Assembly (NCBI RefSeq): GCF_000633415.1
Contig: NZ_AYMV01000028.1
Coordinates: 89,853-153,852 of the forward strand
Direction: 5' to 3'
From: Leucobacter sp. PH1c
GTDB lineage: Bacteria > Actinomycetota > Actinomycetes > Actinomycetales > Microbacteriaceae
Length of the DNA stretch: 64,000 nucleotides
Shown: positions 32,693 through 41,352 of the stretch, in pieces
Layout: each line of letters starts with the position of its first letter
Position numbering within the stretch: the stretch's first letter is position 1
The notes under the pieces: model-generated
What the model was told of the DNA's origin: nothing
The model's input: the letters and a program-made list of their open reading frames with translations, nothing else
The model's database searches: none
Position numbers and translations under genes: made by a program

Positions 32693-34012
32693 CTATCGCG
32701 CGGCCTCGATGGCCGGCGCGTGGAGCCGCAGCAGGTCCTCGTAGGTCTCGCGACGCGCGACGAGCCGCGACTCACCGTTCTGCACGAACACGATCGCGGG
32801 CCGGAGCGCCCCGTTGTAGTTGTTGCTGAGCGTGTACGAGTAGGCGCCGGTCGTCGCGAGCACCACGAGATCACCGATGCGCGCCTCGGGCAGCGCCGCC
32901 CCGTCGATGAGCAGGTCGCCCGATTCGCACTGGCGCCCCACGAGCTGCACCGACTCCGCCCACGGCTCCGTCACGCGGTTCGCGAGGACGGCCTCGAAGC
33001 GCTGATCGGTGAGCGCGACGTCGAGCATGTCGGCCATGCCGCCGTTGACCGCGACGAACGTGTCGCCCGTGCGCTTCACGGAGAGCACGTCGTAGACCGT
33101 GACACCGGCGCGGGCGACGATCGAGCGCCCCGGCTCGATGAGGAGGCGCGCGCCCTCGGGCAGGTGCTCGCGCGCGGCCGCGACGATCTCGTCGAGGTAC
33201 TCCTCGACCGTCGGGGCGTCATCCGTGTAGGTGTACTTCACTCCGAGCCCGCCGCCCACGTCGTACGTGGCGAACTCGCCCGCGGTCGAGATCTTCTCGA
33301 CCGCCTCCGCGAACTGGCGGGTGTTGAGGATCTGCGAGCCGATGTGCAGGTGCACGCCCTCGAACTCCATGAGCGGGTGCGCGCGCATGCGCTCGATGGC
33401 GCGCAGCGCCTGGTCCATCGGCAGACCGAACTTCGAGCGGGAGCCGCCCGTGGCCTGGGAGGCGTGCGTCTCGGCGTCGACGCCGGGGATCACGCGGAGC
33501 AGCATCGCCTGCGGTCGGGTGAGGAGCCGCTCGAGGCGGTCGAGCTCGTCCTCGTTGTCGACCACGATCGCGCCGATCCCGGCCGCGAGCGCGAGCTCGA
33601 GCTCCGCATCGGACTTCGCGTTGCCGTGGAAGTGGAGCTTTGCCGGGTCCACTCCGGCCGCGAGCGCGAGCTGCAGCTCGCCACCGCCCGCGATGTCGAC
33701 CGAGAGCCCCTCCTCCTGCGCCACGCGGTACATCCCGACGATCGGCAGCGACTTCGAGGCGAAGAGCACCTCGGAGTTGGGCCAGCGCTCCGCGAGCCCG
33801 TCGACGAAGCGGCGGATCTGGCGGCGGAGCCCGGCCTCGTCGAACACGTGGAGCGGCGTTCCGTACTGCGCGGCCAGCTCGGTCACGGGCACCCCGCCGA
33901 TGGCGAGCACCCCGTCGGCGGTGACCGCCGACTCCTCGGGCAGCACGTCCCAGAGCTCGGCGAGCCGGGTGCCTTCCGGGGCGGGCTGTGCGGCGGCGGT
34001 GTTCTGATCCAT
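32693..34012 (-). CDS. lysA: Diaminopimelate decarboxylase-like enzyme
   Basis: A 439-residue fold-type III PLP decarboxylase matching LysA, which converts meso-diaminopimelate to lysine. The PLP lysine is in EVLFASKSLPIVGMYR near residue 80, the glycine phosphate loop is FATYDVGGGLGVKYT near 255, and the C-terminal catalytic Cys is in VGRQCESGDLL near 360. GGMADMLDV and the final TTGAYSYTLSNNYNG are further LysA hallmarks. ATG 34012 is chosen (MDQNTAAA); upstream open frame is GC-repeat intergenic sequence. It is usually paired with argS or thrA in actinobacteria, so its operon with pyrE is less common. Confidence 0.93.
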   Translation of the reverse strand: MDQNTAAAQPAPEGTRLAELWDVLPEESAVTADGVLAIGGVPVTELAAQYGTPLHVFDEAGLRRQIRRFVDGLAERWPNSEVLFASKSLPIVGMYRVAQEEGLSVDIAGGGELQLALAAGVDPAKLHFHGNAKSDAELELALAAGIGAIVVDNEDELDRLERLLTRPQAMLLRVIPGVDAETHASQATGGSRSKFGLPMDQALRAIERMRAHPLMEFEGVHLHIGSQILNTRQFAEAVEKISTAGEFATYDVGGGLGVKYTYTDDAPTVEEYLDEIVAAAREHLPEGARLLIEPGRSIVARAGVTVYDVLSVKRTGDTFVAVNGGMADMLDVALTDQRFEAVLANRVTEPWAESVQLVGRQCESGDLLIDGAALPEARIGDLVVLATTGAYSYTLSNNYNGALRPAIVFVQNGESRLVARRETYEDLLRLHAPAIEAAR

Positions 34013-34124
34013 GACGGGTCCTCTCGTGTCTCGACCCAGCGTAGGGCCGCATCCCGGATCCCGCTTTGGAATTTCGGCACAGCTTTCGTCGCCGCGCCTG
34101 ACGTTTTCTCCAAGCTGCGATCCG

Positions 34125-34320
34125 GCGCGCGCGTGCTCGTCTTGCGCGCGAGGTGCGCGTGGTGCGCACGTGGCGCGCGTCTTGCGCGCGTGGCGCGTGG
34201 GGCGCGTGGGGCGCGTCTTGCGCGCGTGCGCGCAGCGCGCAGGCCGCGCAGGCTGGCCCGCCGCGCGCCGCCCCCGCCGCGCGCCGTCCCCGCCGCGCGC
34301 CGTGTCCGCCGCGCGGAATA
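34125..34320. repeat. Alternating GCGC-rich low-complexity tract
   Basis: Part of a 369-nt gap without a gene (34013-34381). The first half is built from GCGCGC and GTGCGC runs separated by short spacers such as TCTTGCGCGCG; the second half has three CCGCGCGCCG units about 16 nt apart (about 34260-34310). Long alternating purine-pyrimidine runs can adopt Z-DNA. Open frames crossing it encode only Arg/Ala repeats and have no start context. Confidence 0.8.
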
Positions 34321-34381
34321 CCCCCGGCCCGGTCGCGTTGACACCAGCGGACACGTAAGCTGCACCGCGAAGGGGGCGCAC

Positions 34382-35218
34382 ATGGACCAGGTGGCAGATC
34401 TCGCACGGCTCTTCGCCGACGGACCCGTCGCGGTGCTCACCGGCGCCGACATCAGCACCGACTCCGGGATCCCCGACTACCGCGGCGCAGGCACCCCGCC
34501 GCGCACCCCCATGAGCATCGAGCAGTTCATGGCAGATCCGGCGTACCGCCGCCGCTTCTGGGCGGGGGCGCGCGTGGGCGCCGGGCCCATGCAGGCGATC
34601 GAGCCGAACCCCGGGCACCGCGCCCTCGCACGACTCGAGGCCGCGGGCCGGATCGACGGGGTCATCACGCAGAACGTCGACGGACTGCACCGCCGGGCGG
34701 GATCCCGCTCGGTCGTGGAGCTCCACGGCAGCGGCGCGACCATCCGCTGCACCGAGTGCGCCGCCCGCTGGACCCGCGCCGAGGTGCTGCACTGGTTCGA
34801 CGTAGCGAACCCCGGCTACGCCGAGCGCTACGCCGGTGCCCCGCTGAACCCGGACGGCGACGCCGAGGTGGGCGAGCTCGACGCCGTGCGCGTGCCCCGC
34901 TGCCCCGCCTGCGGCGGCCTCCTGCGCCCCGACGTCGTGTACTTCGGCGAGGTCGTCCCTCCTTCCGTGTTCGCCGAGGCCGAGCGGCTCGTGAACGAGG
35001 CAGGCGCACTCCTCCTCGCGGGCACCTCCCTCGCGGTGAACACGGGCGTCCGGCTGCTGCATCGCGCCGAGCGGCGCGGGATCCCCGTCGGCGTGATCAA
35101 TCGCGGCCCGACCGCGGCCGACTCACGCGCGAGCGTGCGCATCGAGGGCGGCACGACGGAAACGCTCGTGGAACTCGCGGGCCTGCTGGCCCCGGCCGCG
35201 CCGGGCGGCGCGGTCTAG
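34382..35218 (+). CDS. Sir2-family NAD-dependent protein deacylase
   Basis: A 278-residue sirtuin that removes acyl groups from lysines using NAD. Visible elements: the NAD loop VLTGADISTDSGIPDYRGAG near residues 18-37, ITQNVDGLHRRAG, the catalytic His in VELHGSG, a zinc ribbon CTEC...CPACGG, and the C-terminal GTSLAVNTG. The NAD loop normally reads GAG-I-S; here Asp replaces the second Gly, which is unusual. ATG 34382 follows AAGGGGG. It is monocistronic and convergent with yeiH across a hairpin repeat. Confidence 0.92.
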   Translation: MDQVADLARLFADGPVAVLTGADISTDSGIPDYRGAGTPPRTPMSIEQFMADPAYRRRFWAGARVGAGPMQAIEPNPGHRALARLEAAGRIDGVITQNVDGLHRRAGSRSVVELHGSGATIRCTECAARWTRAEVLHWFDVANPGYAERYAGAPLNPDGDAEVGELDAVRVPRCPACGGLLRPDVVYFGEVVPPSVFAEAERLVNEAGALLLAGTSLAVNTGVRLLHRAERRGIPVGVINRGPTAADSRASVRIEGGTTETLVELAGLLAPAAPGGAV

Positions 35219-35302
35219 CCGGGCCGCCCGGTCTCGCCGGGCCGCGCACTCGCTGGCCCGCGCGCTCGCTTGCCCGCGCACTCACGCGCCCCCTCTCCGT
35301 TC

Positions 35303-35370
35303 TCTCGGAGAAATCCAAAATCTCGGAGGCTCCCCCGGGAATCTCTCCGAGATTCCAGATTTCTCCGAGG
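35303..35370. repeat. Convergent-junction hairpin repeat, copy A
   Basis: Arms 35303-35330 and 35343-35370 pair with a few mismatches or G-U pairs around a 12-nt C/G-rich loop. The core is CTCGGAGAAATC ... GATTTCTCCGAG. It lies between the converging sirtuin and yeiH genes and is related to copies B, C and D. Confidence 0.85.
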
Positions 35371-35442
35371 AAATCGGCGGGATCAGAGGCCCCAACGCGC
35401 TCTCCCTGCCGCCTGCCCACAGCCCGCAGCTTCGCCGCTCCC

Positions 35443-36480
35443 CTACAGTGCGCCGGTGAGCGCCATCACGCCGAGCGTCGTCGCGGCGACGAGCACCGAC
35501 AGGATCCCGCCCAGGATGAGGGGAGTAAATCCTGCCGAGCGGATCGCGCGCAGGTCGGTCGACATGCCGATTCCCGCGAGCGCCATGGCGACGAGGAACA
35601 CGCTGATGTGGGTGAGCGCCTCCGCCGCGGGCGCCGGGACGGCCCCCAGCGAGGTGAGCGTCGCCACGACGAGGAACCCGACGAGGAACCAGGGCACGAG
35701 GCCGATGATCCGGCGGAGGGTGAAGCGCTCCCCCTGGCCCGATCGGCGGCCCTCCATAACGGCGAGGCCGATGCTGATGGGGATGATCATGAGCGTGCGC
35801 ACGAGCTTCACGACGACGGCGAAGCCGAGCGCGGAGGCGCTGAAAACGCTCGCCGCCGCGACCACCGAACTCGTATCGTTCACCGCGGTTCCGGCGAACA
35901 GGCCGAACGCGTGGGGCGACATGCCGAGCGCGTGGCCGAGGGCCGGGTAGAGCAGCACCGCGAGGATGTTGAAGAGGAACACCGTCGAAATGGCGTAGGC
36001 GATGTCGGCGCTCTTCGCGCGGATCACGGGAGAGATCGCGGCGATCGCCGAGGCCCCGCAGATCCCCGTGCCGACGCCGACGAGCACGCGCAGATCCCGC
36101 TCGACCCCGAGCGCGCGTCCGATGAGCCACGCGCCCAGCAGGCACACTGTGAGCGAGGCGAGCATCACGGGCAGCGACTCGGCGCCCACGCGCACGATGC
36201 TCGCCAGCGAGAGCTGCGCTCCGAGCAGCACGACCGCGCTCTGCAGCACGAACTTGCCCGAGTACCCGATGCCCGGCTGCAGGCGCGCGCTCGGACGGCG
36301 CACGAGCGCGATCGCGACGCCGATCAGCACGGCGGGGATGGCGGAGCCGAGGATCGGGATCCACCCGCCGATCACCGTGGCGACGGCGGCGACCGCGGCG
36401 CAGACGAGCGCGCCGGGCAGCACGTCGACGCCGCGCGCGACGAGGCGGCGGGGAAGCGTGGGCAGTGGGGTGACCTTCAT
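35443..36480 (-). CDS. YeiH family membrane protein (putative sulfate exporter)
   Basis: A 345-residue protein with about ten helices, matching the YeiH/UPF0324 family. Conserved blocks are QSAVVLLGAQLSL, GTGICGASAIAAISPVI and FLFNILAVLLYPALG followed by GTAVNDTSSVVAA. The family is annotated as putative sulfate exporters; evidence for the substrate is thin. ATG 36480 starts 82 nt from the divergent LysR gene. YeiH next to a LysR regulator is a common arrangement, so that LysR probably controls it. Confidence 0.92.
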   Translation of the reverse strand: MKVTPLPTLPRRLVARGVDVLPGALVCAAVAAVATVIGGWIPILGSAIPAVLIGVAIALVRRPSARLQPGIGYSGKFVLQSAVVLLGAQLSLASIVRVGAESLPVMLASLTVCLLGAWLIGRALGVERDLRVLVGVGTGICGASAIAAISPVIRAKSADIAYAISTVFLFNILAVLLYPALGHALGMSPHAFGLFAGTAVNDTSSVVAAASVFSASALGFAVVVKLVRTLMIIPISIGLAVMEGRRSGQGERFTLRRIIGLVPWFLVGFLVVATLTSLGAVPAPAAEALTHISVFLVAMALAGIGMSTDLRAIRSAGFTPLILGGILSVLVAATTLGVMALTGAL

Positions 36481-36527
36481 ACCTCCAGTGTTCCGGTCCC
36501 GGCCACTCCGCGGAAGCGACTGCTTCG

Positions 36528-36540
36528 TTGGGGGATCCAA
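36528..36540. promoter_or_regulatory. LysR-type dyad between yeiH and lysR
   Basis: TTGG and CCAA flank 5 nt in the 82-nt divergent gap. This short dyad overlaps the position expected for the -35 of the regulator promoter (TTGGGG, 17 nt before TATCCT). Confidence 0.35.
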
Positions 36541-36550
36541 GCGGAGCTTG

Positions 36551-36556
36551 TATCCT
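36551..36556 (+). promoter_or_regulatory. -10-like hexamer TATCCT before lysR
   Basis: TATCCT is followed by 6 nt and then ATG 36563, with no ribosome binding site. A TTGGGG -35-like element is placed 17 nt upstream (36528-36533). Confidence 0.55.
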
Positions 36557-36562
36557 GAGCGC

Positions 36563-37474
36563 ATGGCCGCACCCGATCTCACCGAACTCCGCTGCTTCGA
36601 GGCCGCGCTCCGCACGGGGAGCATCTCAGCCGCGGGGCGCGAGCTCGGGGTGACGCAGCAGGCGGTGTCGGCCCGGCTCAGGGGGCTCGAGCGGATCGTG
36701 GGCGTGCCGCTCATCGAGCGCTCCCCCGCCGGCGTCACCGCGACCCCGGCCGGCGACGCCGTGCTGGCGTGGACCCGCGAGGTGCTCACGGCCGCCGCGC
36801 GGCTCGACGAGGGGATCGCGAGCCTCGCGGGACACGCGTCGCGCGCGCTGACCGTGGGGGCGAGCCAGACCATCGCCGCGCACCTCCTGCCCGGCTGGCT
36901 GCTCGAGCTGCGATCCGCGCAGCTGGCCGCGGATCGGCCGCCGACCACGGTCGCGCTCCGCACCGCGAACAGCGCCGAGATCATCGCGGCCGTGCGGGCC
37001 AGCGAGCTCGACCTGGGGTTCATCGAGACCCCCGAGCTGCCGCACGGCCTCGGCACGGCGCTCCTGCGGCAGGATCGCATGATCGCCGCGGTGTCCCCCG
37101 ATCATCCCTGGGCTGGGCGCGGCCAGGTGGGGCTCGCCGAGCTTGCCGCGGTGCCGCTCGTGACGCGCGAAGCCGGCAGCGGCACCCGGGCCGCGTTCGA
37201 GGCGGAGGTGCGCGGACGGCTCGGGATCCCCACCCGCGAGCCCGTGCTGGCACTCGCGACGGAGGCGGCGGTGCGGGGCGCGGTCGCCGAGGGGGTCGCA
37301 CCCGCCGTGCTCAGCGAGTTGAGCGTGCAGGACGACGTGCGGCTCGGACGGATCGTCGCGCTGCCGCTCGGCCCGGAGCCGCTCGAACGGCCCCTCACCG
37401 CGATCTGGCGGGGGTCCCGGCGCGATCTGACGGGCGCCCGGCGGGAGCTCGTAGCCCTCGCGGCGCGGAGGTAG
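36563..37474 (+). CDS. LysR family transcriptional regulator
   Basis: A 303-residue regulator. The N-terminal HTH is ELRCFEAALRTGSISAAGRELGVTQQAVSARLRGLE, residues about 8-43. A substrate-binding domain follows, with typical segments VGASQTIAAHLLPGWL and ELDLGFIETPELP. The start is ATG 36563 next to a -10-like hexamer. It is divergent from yeiH and probably regulates it and itself. The ligand is unknown; YeiH partners often sense sulfur compounds. Confidence 0.93.
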   Translation: MAAPDLTELRCFEAALRTGSISAAGRELGVTQQAVSARLRGLERIVGVPLIERSPAGVTATPAGDAVLAWTREVLTAAARLDEGIASLAGHASRALTVGASQTIAAHLLPGWLLELRSAQLAADRPPTTVALRTANSAEIIAAVRASELDLGFIETPELPHGLGTALLRQDRMIAAVSPDHPWAGRGQVGLAELAAVPLVTREAGSGTRAAFEAEVRGRLGIPTREPVLALATEAAVRGAVAEGVAPAVLSELSVQDDVRLGRIVALPLGPEPLERPLTAIWRGSRRDLTGARRELVALAARR

Positions 37475-37585
37475 CGGGGCGCGGGGCCGCGGGGCCGCGG
37501 GGCCGCGGGGGTTTCGCGCTCCGTGTCTCACCTCGGGGCACCGAATCTCGACCTGCGCGCGCCGGACCTCGCTGCACGCACCAAT

Positions 37586-37653
37586 CCTCGGAGAAGTCAG
37601 AAATCTCGGAGGCTTCCCGGGGAAACCCTCCGAGATTTCTGATTTCTCCGAGG
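37586..37653. repeat. Convergent-junction hairpin repeat, copy B
   Basis: The best-conserved copy: arms 37586-37612 and 37627-37653 pair over 27 bp with a single G-U mismatch. The 14-nt loop contains its own small palindrome (TTCCCGGGGAAA). It lies between the converging lysR and fprA genes. Confidence 0.92.
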
Positions 37654-37732
37654 AAAACGGTGCGGAGCTCGCTCACGACACGTCACGGCACCGAGGAAAA
37701 CGGTGCGGAGCTCGCGCCCCGCACCCTCGCGA

Positions 37733-39106
37733 CTACTCCGCGCGGGAGATGCGCGTCATGTCGTCGCGCGGCACCACCTTGATGCGCGTGCGGCCCGCCT
37801 TCTCGCCGAGGGCGAGCTCGTGCTCGTCGAGCCGGTGCCAGCCCTCGATCGTCGTGTAGGGCACCTCGCGCTCGTGCAGGAGCGCGGGGATCGCCTCGCT
37901 GTCCTCGACGGCGGGCTGCCACCAGCTGCTCTGGTCCTCGATGAGGCACTCGAGCGTCTCCATCGCGTCCGACTTCGTGTGGCCGATGAGCCCGATCGGG
38001 CCGCGCTTGATCCACCCGGTCGCGTAGATGCCGGGGATCTGGCGCCCCTCGAGATCCTGCACGCGGCCCTGGGCGTTCGGGATCACGCCCTTCGCGTCGT
38101 CGAACGGGATCTCGTCGAGCGGCGACCCGAAGTAGCCGATCGCGCGGTAGAGCGACTGCATCGGGATGATCTCGAACTCGCCCGTGTCGATCGCGCCGCC
38201 CTCGCCGTCGGGCGCCGTGCGCTCGATCTTGAGGCCCGCGACGCGGCCGTCCTCGACGACCACCTCGACCGGCTTCGACCAGAAGTGCATGTGGAGGCGG
38301 CGGGAGGCGCGCTCGCCGCTCTCCTCGCGCTCGCGCTGCTCCTGGCGCCACTTGTCCATGACGCGGGTCATCACGGTGACCTGCTTGTTCTTCGCGAGCA
38401 CCTCGTCCGCGTAGGCGTCGGGGAGGTCGAAGTCGCGCTCGTCCACGACCATGTCGACGTCGCGCACCTCGCCGAGCTCGCGCAGCTCGAGCGGCGTGAA
38501 CTTCACGTACTTCGGGCCGCGACGGCCGAAGAGGTGGAGCTCCTGGATCGGGTTCTCCTTGAGGCCCTGGTACACGTTCTCCGGGATCTCGGTGGGGAGG
38601 AGGTCGTCGGCGTGCTTGATCAGCATGCGCGAAATGTCGAGCGCGACGTTGCCGTTGCCGATCACACCCACCTCGGCGGCCTCGAGCGGCCAGGTGCGCG
38701 GCACGTCGGGGTGGCCGTCGAACCAGCTGACGAAGTCGGCGGCTCCGTAGGAGCCCTCGGCCTCGATGCCCGGGATGTTGAGCCCGGCGTCGCGGATCGC
38801 GCCCGTCGAGAAGATGACCGCGTTGTAGTGCTGCTTCAGGTCCTCGAGCGTGATGTCCTGGCCGTAGCGGACGTTGCCAAAGTAGCGGATCTGACCGCTG
38901 TCGAGCACGTCGCGGAGCGCAGTGATGATGCCCTTGATGCGCGGGTGATCGGGCGAGACGCCGTAGCGCACGAGCCCGTACGGGGCGGGAAGCTGCTCGA
39001 AGAGGTCGATCTCCACCTCGAAGTCGCGTTCCGCTTTCAGCATCAGGTCCGCCGCGTAGATCCCGGCGGGGCCGGCCCCGACAATCGCCAATCGCATCTT
39101 GCTCAT
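37733..39106 (-). CDS. fprA: Ferredoxin-NADP(+) reductase, FprA/adrenodoxin-reductase type
   Basis: A 457-residue FAD/NADPH flavoprotein that passes electrons from NADPH to ferredoxin. The FAD motif RLAIVGAGPAGIYAADLM is at residues 5-22. The adrenodoxin-reductase-specific FEQLPAPYGLVRYGVSPDH follows at about 36-54. The NADP motif VIGNGNVALDISRML is near 150, and GYFGSPLDEIPFD and IPGIYATGWIKRGPIG lie in the C-terminal part. It closely resembles mycobacterial FprA in layout. It is monocistronic and is followed, in transcription order, by the hairpin copy B junction. Confidence 0.93.
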   Translation of the reverse strand: MSKMRLAIVGAGPAGIYAADLMLKAERDFEVEIDLFEQLPAPYGLVRYGVSPDHPRIKGIITALRDVLDSGQIRYFGNVRYGQDITLEDLKQHYNAVIFSTGAIRDAGLNIPGIEAEGSYGAADFVSWFDGHPDVPRTWPLEAAEVGVIGNGNVALDISRMLIKHADDLLPTEIPENVYQGLKENPIQELHLFGRRGPKYVKFTPLELRELGEVRDVDMVVDERDFDLPDAYADEVLAKNKQVTVMTRVMDKWRQEQREREESGERASRRLHMHFWSKPVEVVVEDGRVAGLKIERTAPDGEGGAIDTGEFEIIPMQSLYRAIGYFGSPLDEIPFDDAKGVIPNAQGRVQDLEGRQIPGIYATGWIKRGPIGLIGHTKSDAMETLECLIEDQSSWWQPAVEDSEAIPALLHEREVPYTTIEGWHRLDEHELALGEKAGRTRIKVVPRDDMTRISRAE

Positions 39107-39197
39107 CGCATTCCTACTTCCAGTCTGCCGCGAACGGTATCCTCCGCCGGGCGCCTCACTTGGTACGGGGCACCCCGGGATCGGGGTGCGTCCCTGG

Positions 39198-40256
39198 CTA
39201 TCCCTCGCGGGAAACGATCGAATCGGCCATGCGCTCGAGCGCGCGCTTGACCGGGGACTTCGGCAGCGGATCGAGCGCCGTCACGGCCTCGGCGGCCCAG
39301 CGCCGGGCAGTCGCCTCGGTCTCGCGGGTCACCTCGTGCGCGCGGAGCGCCTCGACCGCGGAGTCGAGCACGGAGGCATCGGCCCCGGCCTCGATGTCGC
39401 GGACGCCAGCCTCGATCTGCGCGAGGAGCTCGGCGTCAGCGCCGCCCGCCTGCGCGGCGCGCTGCTGCAGGAGGAGGAGCGGCAGCGTGGCGACGCCGGC
39501 GCGCAGGTCGGTGCCCGCGCGCTTCCCTGTCTGCTCCTTCTGCGGGGACAGATCGATCACGTCGTCGATCAGCTGGAACGCGACGCCGATGCGCTCGCCG
39601 TACTCGGTCACGGGATCCGCGTACTCCTGCGGAGCCTCGCCGAACATCACGCCCATGCGCGCGGCGGTCGCGATGAGCGCACCGGTCTTGTCCGCGAGCA
39701 CCTGGATGTAGTGCGCGATCGGCTCGTCCTCCGGCTGCGGGCCGACGGTCTCGTGGAGCTGGCCGAGGCACAGCCGCTCGAACGTCTCGGCCTGGAGCAG
39801 GATCGCTTCCTCACCCATGCCCGACACGAGCGACGAGGCGCGCGCGAACAGCAGGTCGCCCGCGAGGATCGCCACGGAGTTCGACCACACGGTCTGAGCG
39901 GCGGGAACGCCGCGCCGCAGCTTCGCATCGTCCATGACATCGTCGTGGTACAGCGAGGCGAGGTGGGTCATCTCGACCGCCTGCGCCGCGCGCCGCACGA
40001 GCTCATTGGGGCCGGTGCCGAGCTCGCTCGTGAGGAGCGTGAGCATGGGCCGGATCCGCTTGCCCCCGGCGCTCATCAGGTAGCGGGCGGGTGCGTCGGC
40101 GACCGGGGAGGCGAAGCGCAGGTGCTCGATCAGCCCCGCCTCGATCAGCTCGAGCTGCTCCTGCAGCTGCTTCGCGTGGCGGCGGTCCTGCGCACCACGG
40201 AACAGCCGCATCGGCAGCGCCTGGGTGGCGGTGTCTTCTGCGATGGGACGGTTCAC
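39198..40256 (-). CDS. Trans-polyprenyl diphosphate synthase
   Basis: A 352-residue all-alpha prenyl synthase that elongates isoprenyl diphosphates, here most likely to make the menaquinone side chain. The first Asp-rich motif is DDVMDD at 105-110 and the second is DDVID at 231-235. GGKRIRP (64-70) binds diphosphate. The start is GTG 40256, overlapping the menG stop as GTGA. Its place directly after menG supports a heptaprenyl to nonaprenyl synthase role. Confidence 0.92.
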   Translation of the reverse strand: MNRPIAEDTATQALPMRLFRGAQDRRHAKQLQEQLELIEAGLIEHLRFASPVADAPARYLMSAGGKRIRPMLTLLTSELGTGPNELVRRAAQAVEMTHLASLYHDDVMDDAKLRRGVPAAQTVWSNSVAILAGDLLFARASSLVSGMGEEAILLQAETFERLCLGQLHETVGPQPEDEPIAHYIQVLADKTGALIATAARMGVMFGEAPQEYADPVTEYGERIGVAFQLIDDVIDLSPQKEQTGKRAGTDLRAGVATLPLLLLQQRAAQAGGADAELLAQIEAGVRDIEAGADASVLDSAVEALRAHEVTRETEATARRWAAEAVTALDPLPKSPVKRALERMADSIVSREG

Positions 40257-41260
40257 TGCTCGCCTCCGGAGGCCTCGGTCGTCGTGGTGGGCTGCTGCGC
40301 CGCGGGTTTCTTCGCCGCAGGCTTCTTCGCGGCCGGCTGCTTCGCGGATGCGGTCGATGCGGCCGGCTTCGCAGCGGCAGGCTTCTTCGCGGATGCCGCG
40401 GACTTCGCGTCGGCGGGCTTTGCCGTAGCCGACTTCTTCGCGGCGGGCGGCTTCGCAGCGGCCGGCTTCTTCGCGGCGGCCGGCTTCGCAGCGGCGGGCT
40501 TCTTCGCGGCTGGCTTCTTCGCGGCCGCGGCGGCGGGCTTCGCGGGCGCCTCGCGCGGCACGAAGCCGCGGTGCAGCGCGACGATCCCGAAGGTCAGATT
40601 GCGGTACGCCACGCGCTCGAACCCGGCCTCGCGCAGCCAGGCGGCGAGCTCATCCTGATCCGGCCACTGCTCGATCGACTCGTTGAGGTAGCGGTAGGCG
40701 CCGGCCGCCTCGCGGTTGATCGCGCCCGCGATGCGCGGGAGCACGTGGCGGCCGTAGAAGGTGTAGGGGCCGCGCACGAGCGCGGCGGGGGGCGTCGAGA
40801 ACTCGGCGATGACCACGCGGCCGCCTGGCTTCACGACACGGCGCATCTCGGCGAGCGCCGCGCGCGGATCGTGCACGTTGCGGAGGCCGTACGAGATCGT
40901 CGCGGCGTCGAAGCTGTCGTCCTCGAAGGGCAGCGCCGTCGCGTCGGCGTGCACGAACTCGATGAGCGCGTTGCCCGCGTGGCGCTTGCGCCCCTCCGCG
41001 AGCATCCCCTCGGAGAAGTCCGCGGCGACGACGTTCGCGCCGTGCGCGGCGAGAGCCGCCGACGAGGTGCCGGTGCCCGCGGCGAGATCGAGGATCCGCA
41101 TGCCCTTCCGCGGGCCGATCGCCTTCGTCGTCGCGATGCGCCACAGTCGATCGTTGCCGACCGTGAGGACGTCGTTGATGAGGTCATAGCGGGGCGAGAC
41201 CTCGTCAAACATCGAGGAGACGTCGGCGGCGTGCTTGGTCGCGGTGTCGGGTCGAGTCAC
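40253..41260 (-). CDS. menG: Demethylmenaquinone methyltransferase with Lys/Ala/Pro tail
   Basis: Methylates demethylmenaquinone to menaquinone with SAM. Residues 1-234 are a complete MenG/UbiE domain: SAM motif ILDLAAGTGTSS (56-67), DFSEGML (81-87), and family signatures YDLINDVLTVGNDRLWR and YGLRNVHDPRAAL. Residues 235-335 are a tail made almost only of Ala, Lys and Pro (KKPAA-type repeats, about 21 lysines), like a histone H1 C-terminus. Such a tail is not needed for catalysis and may bind DNA, polyphosphate or anionic lipid. GTG 41260 follows TACGAT by 6 nt. The prenyl synthase gene overlaps its stop. Confidence 0.93.
   Translation of the reverse strand: MTRPDTATKHAADVSSMFDEVSPRYDLINDVLTVGNDRLWRIATTKAIGPRKGMRILDLAAGTGTSSAALAAHGANVVAADFSEGMLAEGRKRHAGNALIEFVHADATALPFEDDSFDAATISYGLRNVHDPRAALAEMRRVVKPGGRVVIAEFSTPPAALVRGPYTFYGRHVLPRIAGAINREAAGAYRYLNESIEQWPDQDELAAWLREAGFERVAYRNLTFGIVALHRGFVPREAPAKPAAAAAKKPAAKKPAAAKPAAAKKPAAAKPPAAKKSATAKPADAKSAASAKKPAAAKPAASTASAKQPAAKKPAAKKPAAQQPTTTTEASGGEQ
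40256..40558 (-). repeat. Degenerate repeat encoding the KKPAA tail of MenG
   Basis: About 300 nt of imperfect 12-18 bp units (GCGGCCGGCTTCTTC-like on the plus strand) encode the low-complexity C-terminus. Unit order is scrambled, suggesting repeated duplication and drift. Confidence 0.8.
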
Positions 41261-41266
41261 CCCACC

Positions 41267-41272
41267 ATCGTA
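41267..41272 (-). promoter_or_regulatory. -10-like hexamer TACGAT before menG
   Basis: TACGAT on the minus strand lies 6 nt before the GTG start at 41260. It is divergent from the menF hexamer 69 nt away. Confidence 0.5.
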
Positions 41273-41340
41273 TCCCGTTGCGGCTGAACATCTGATGGTG
41301 CGCCTTCCGCACGCTGAACCCCCGGCTCAGGCCGGAGGGG

Positions 41341-41346
41341 TAGATT
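41341..41346 (+). promoter_or_regulatory. -10-like hexamer TAGATT before menF
   Basis: TAGATT is followed by 6 nt (GAGGGG) and GTG 41353. GAGGGG is too close to the start to be a normal ribosome binding site, so a leaderless transcript is likely. Confidence 0.55.
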
Positions 41347-41352
41347 GAGGGG

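Noticed and set aside
34125..34320. Possible CRISPR-like array
   Set aside because: The units are irregular GC runs, without constant repeats, unique spacers of fixed size, or cas genes.
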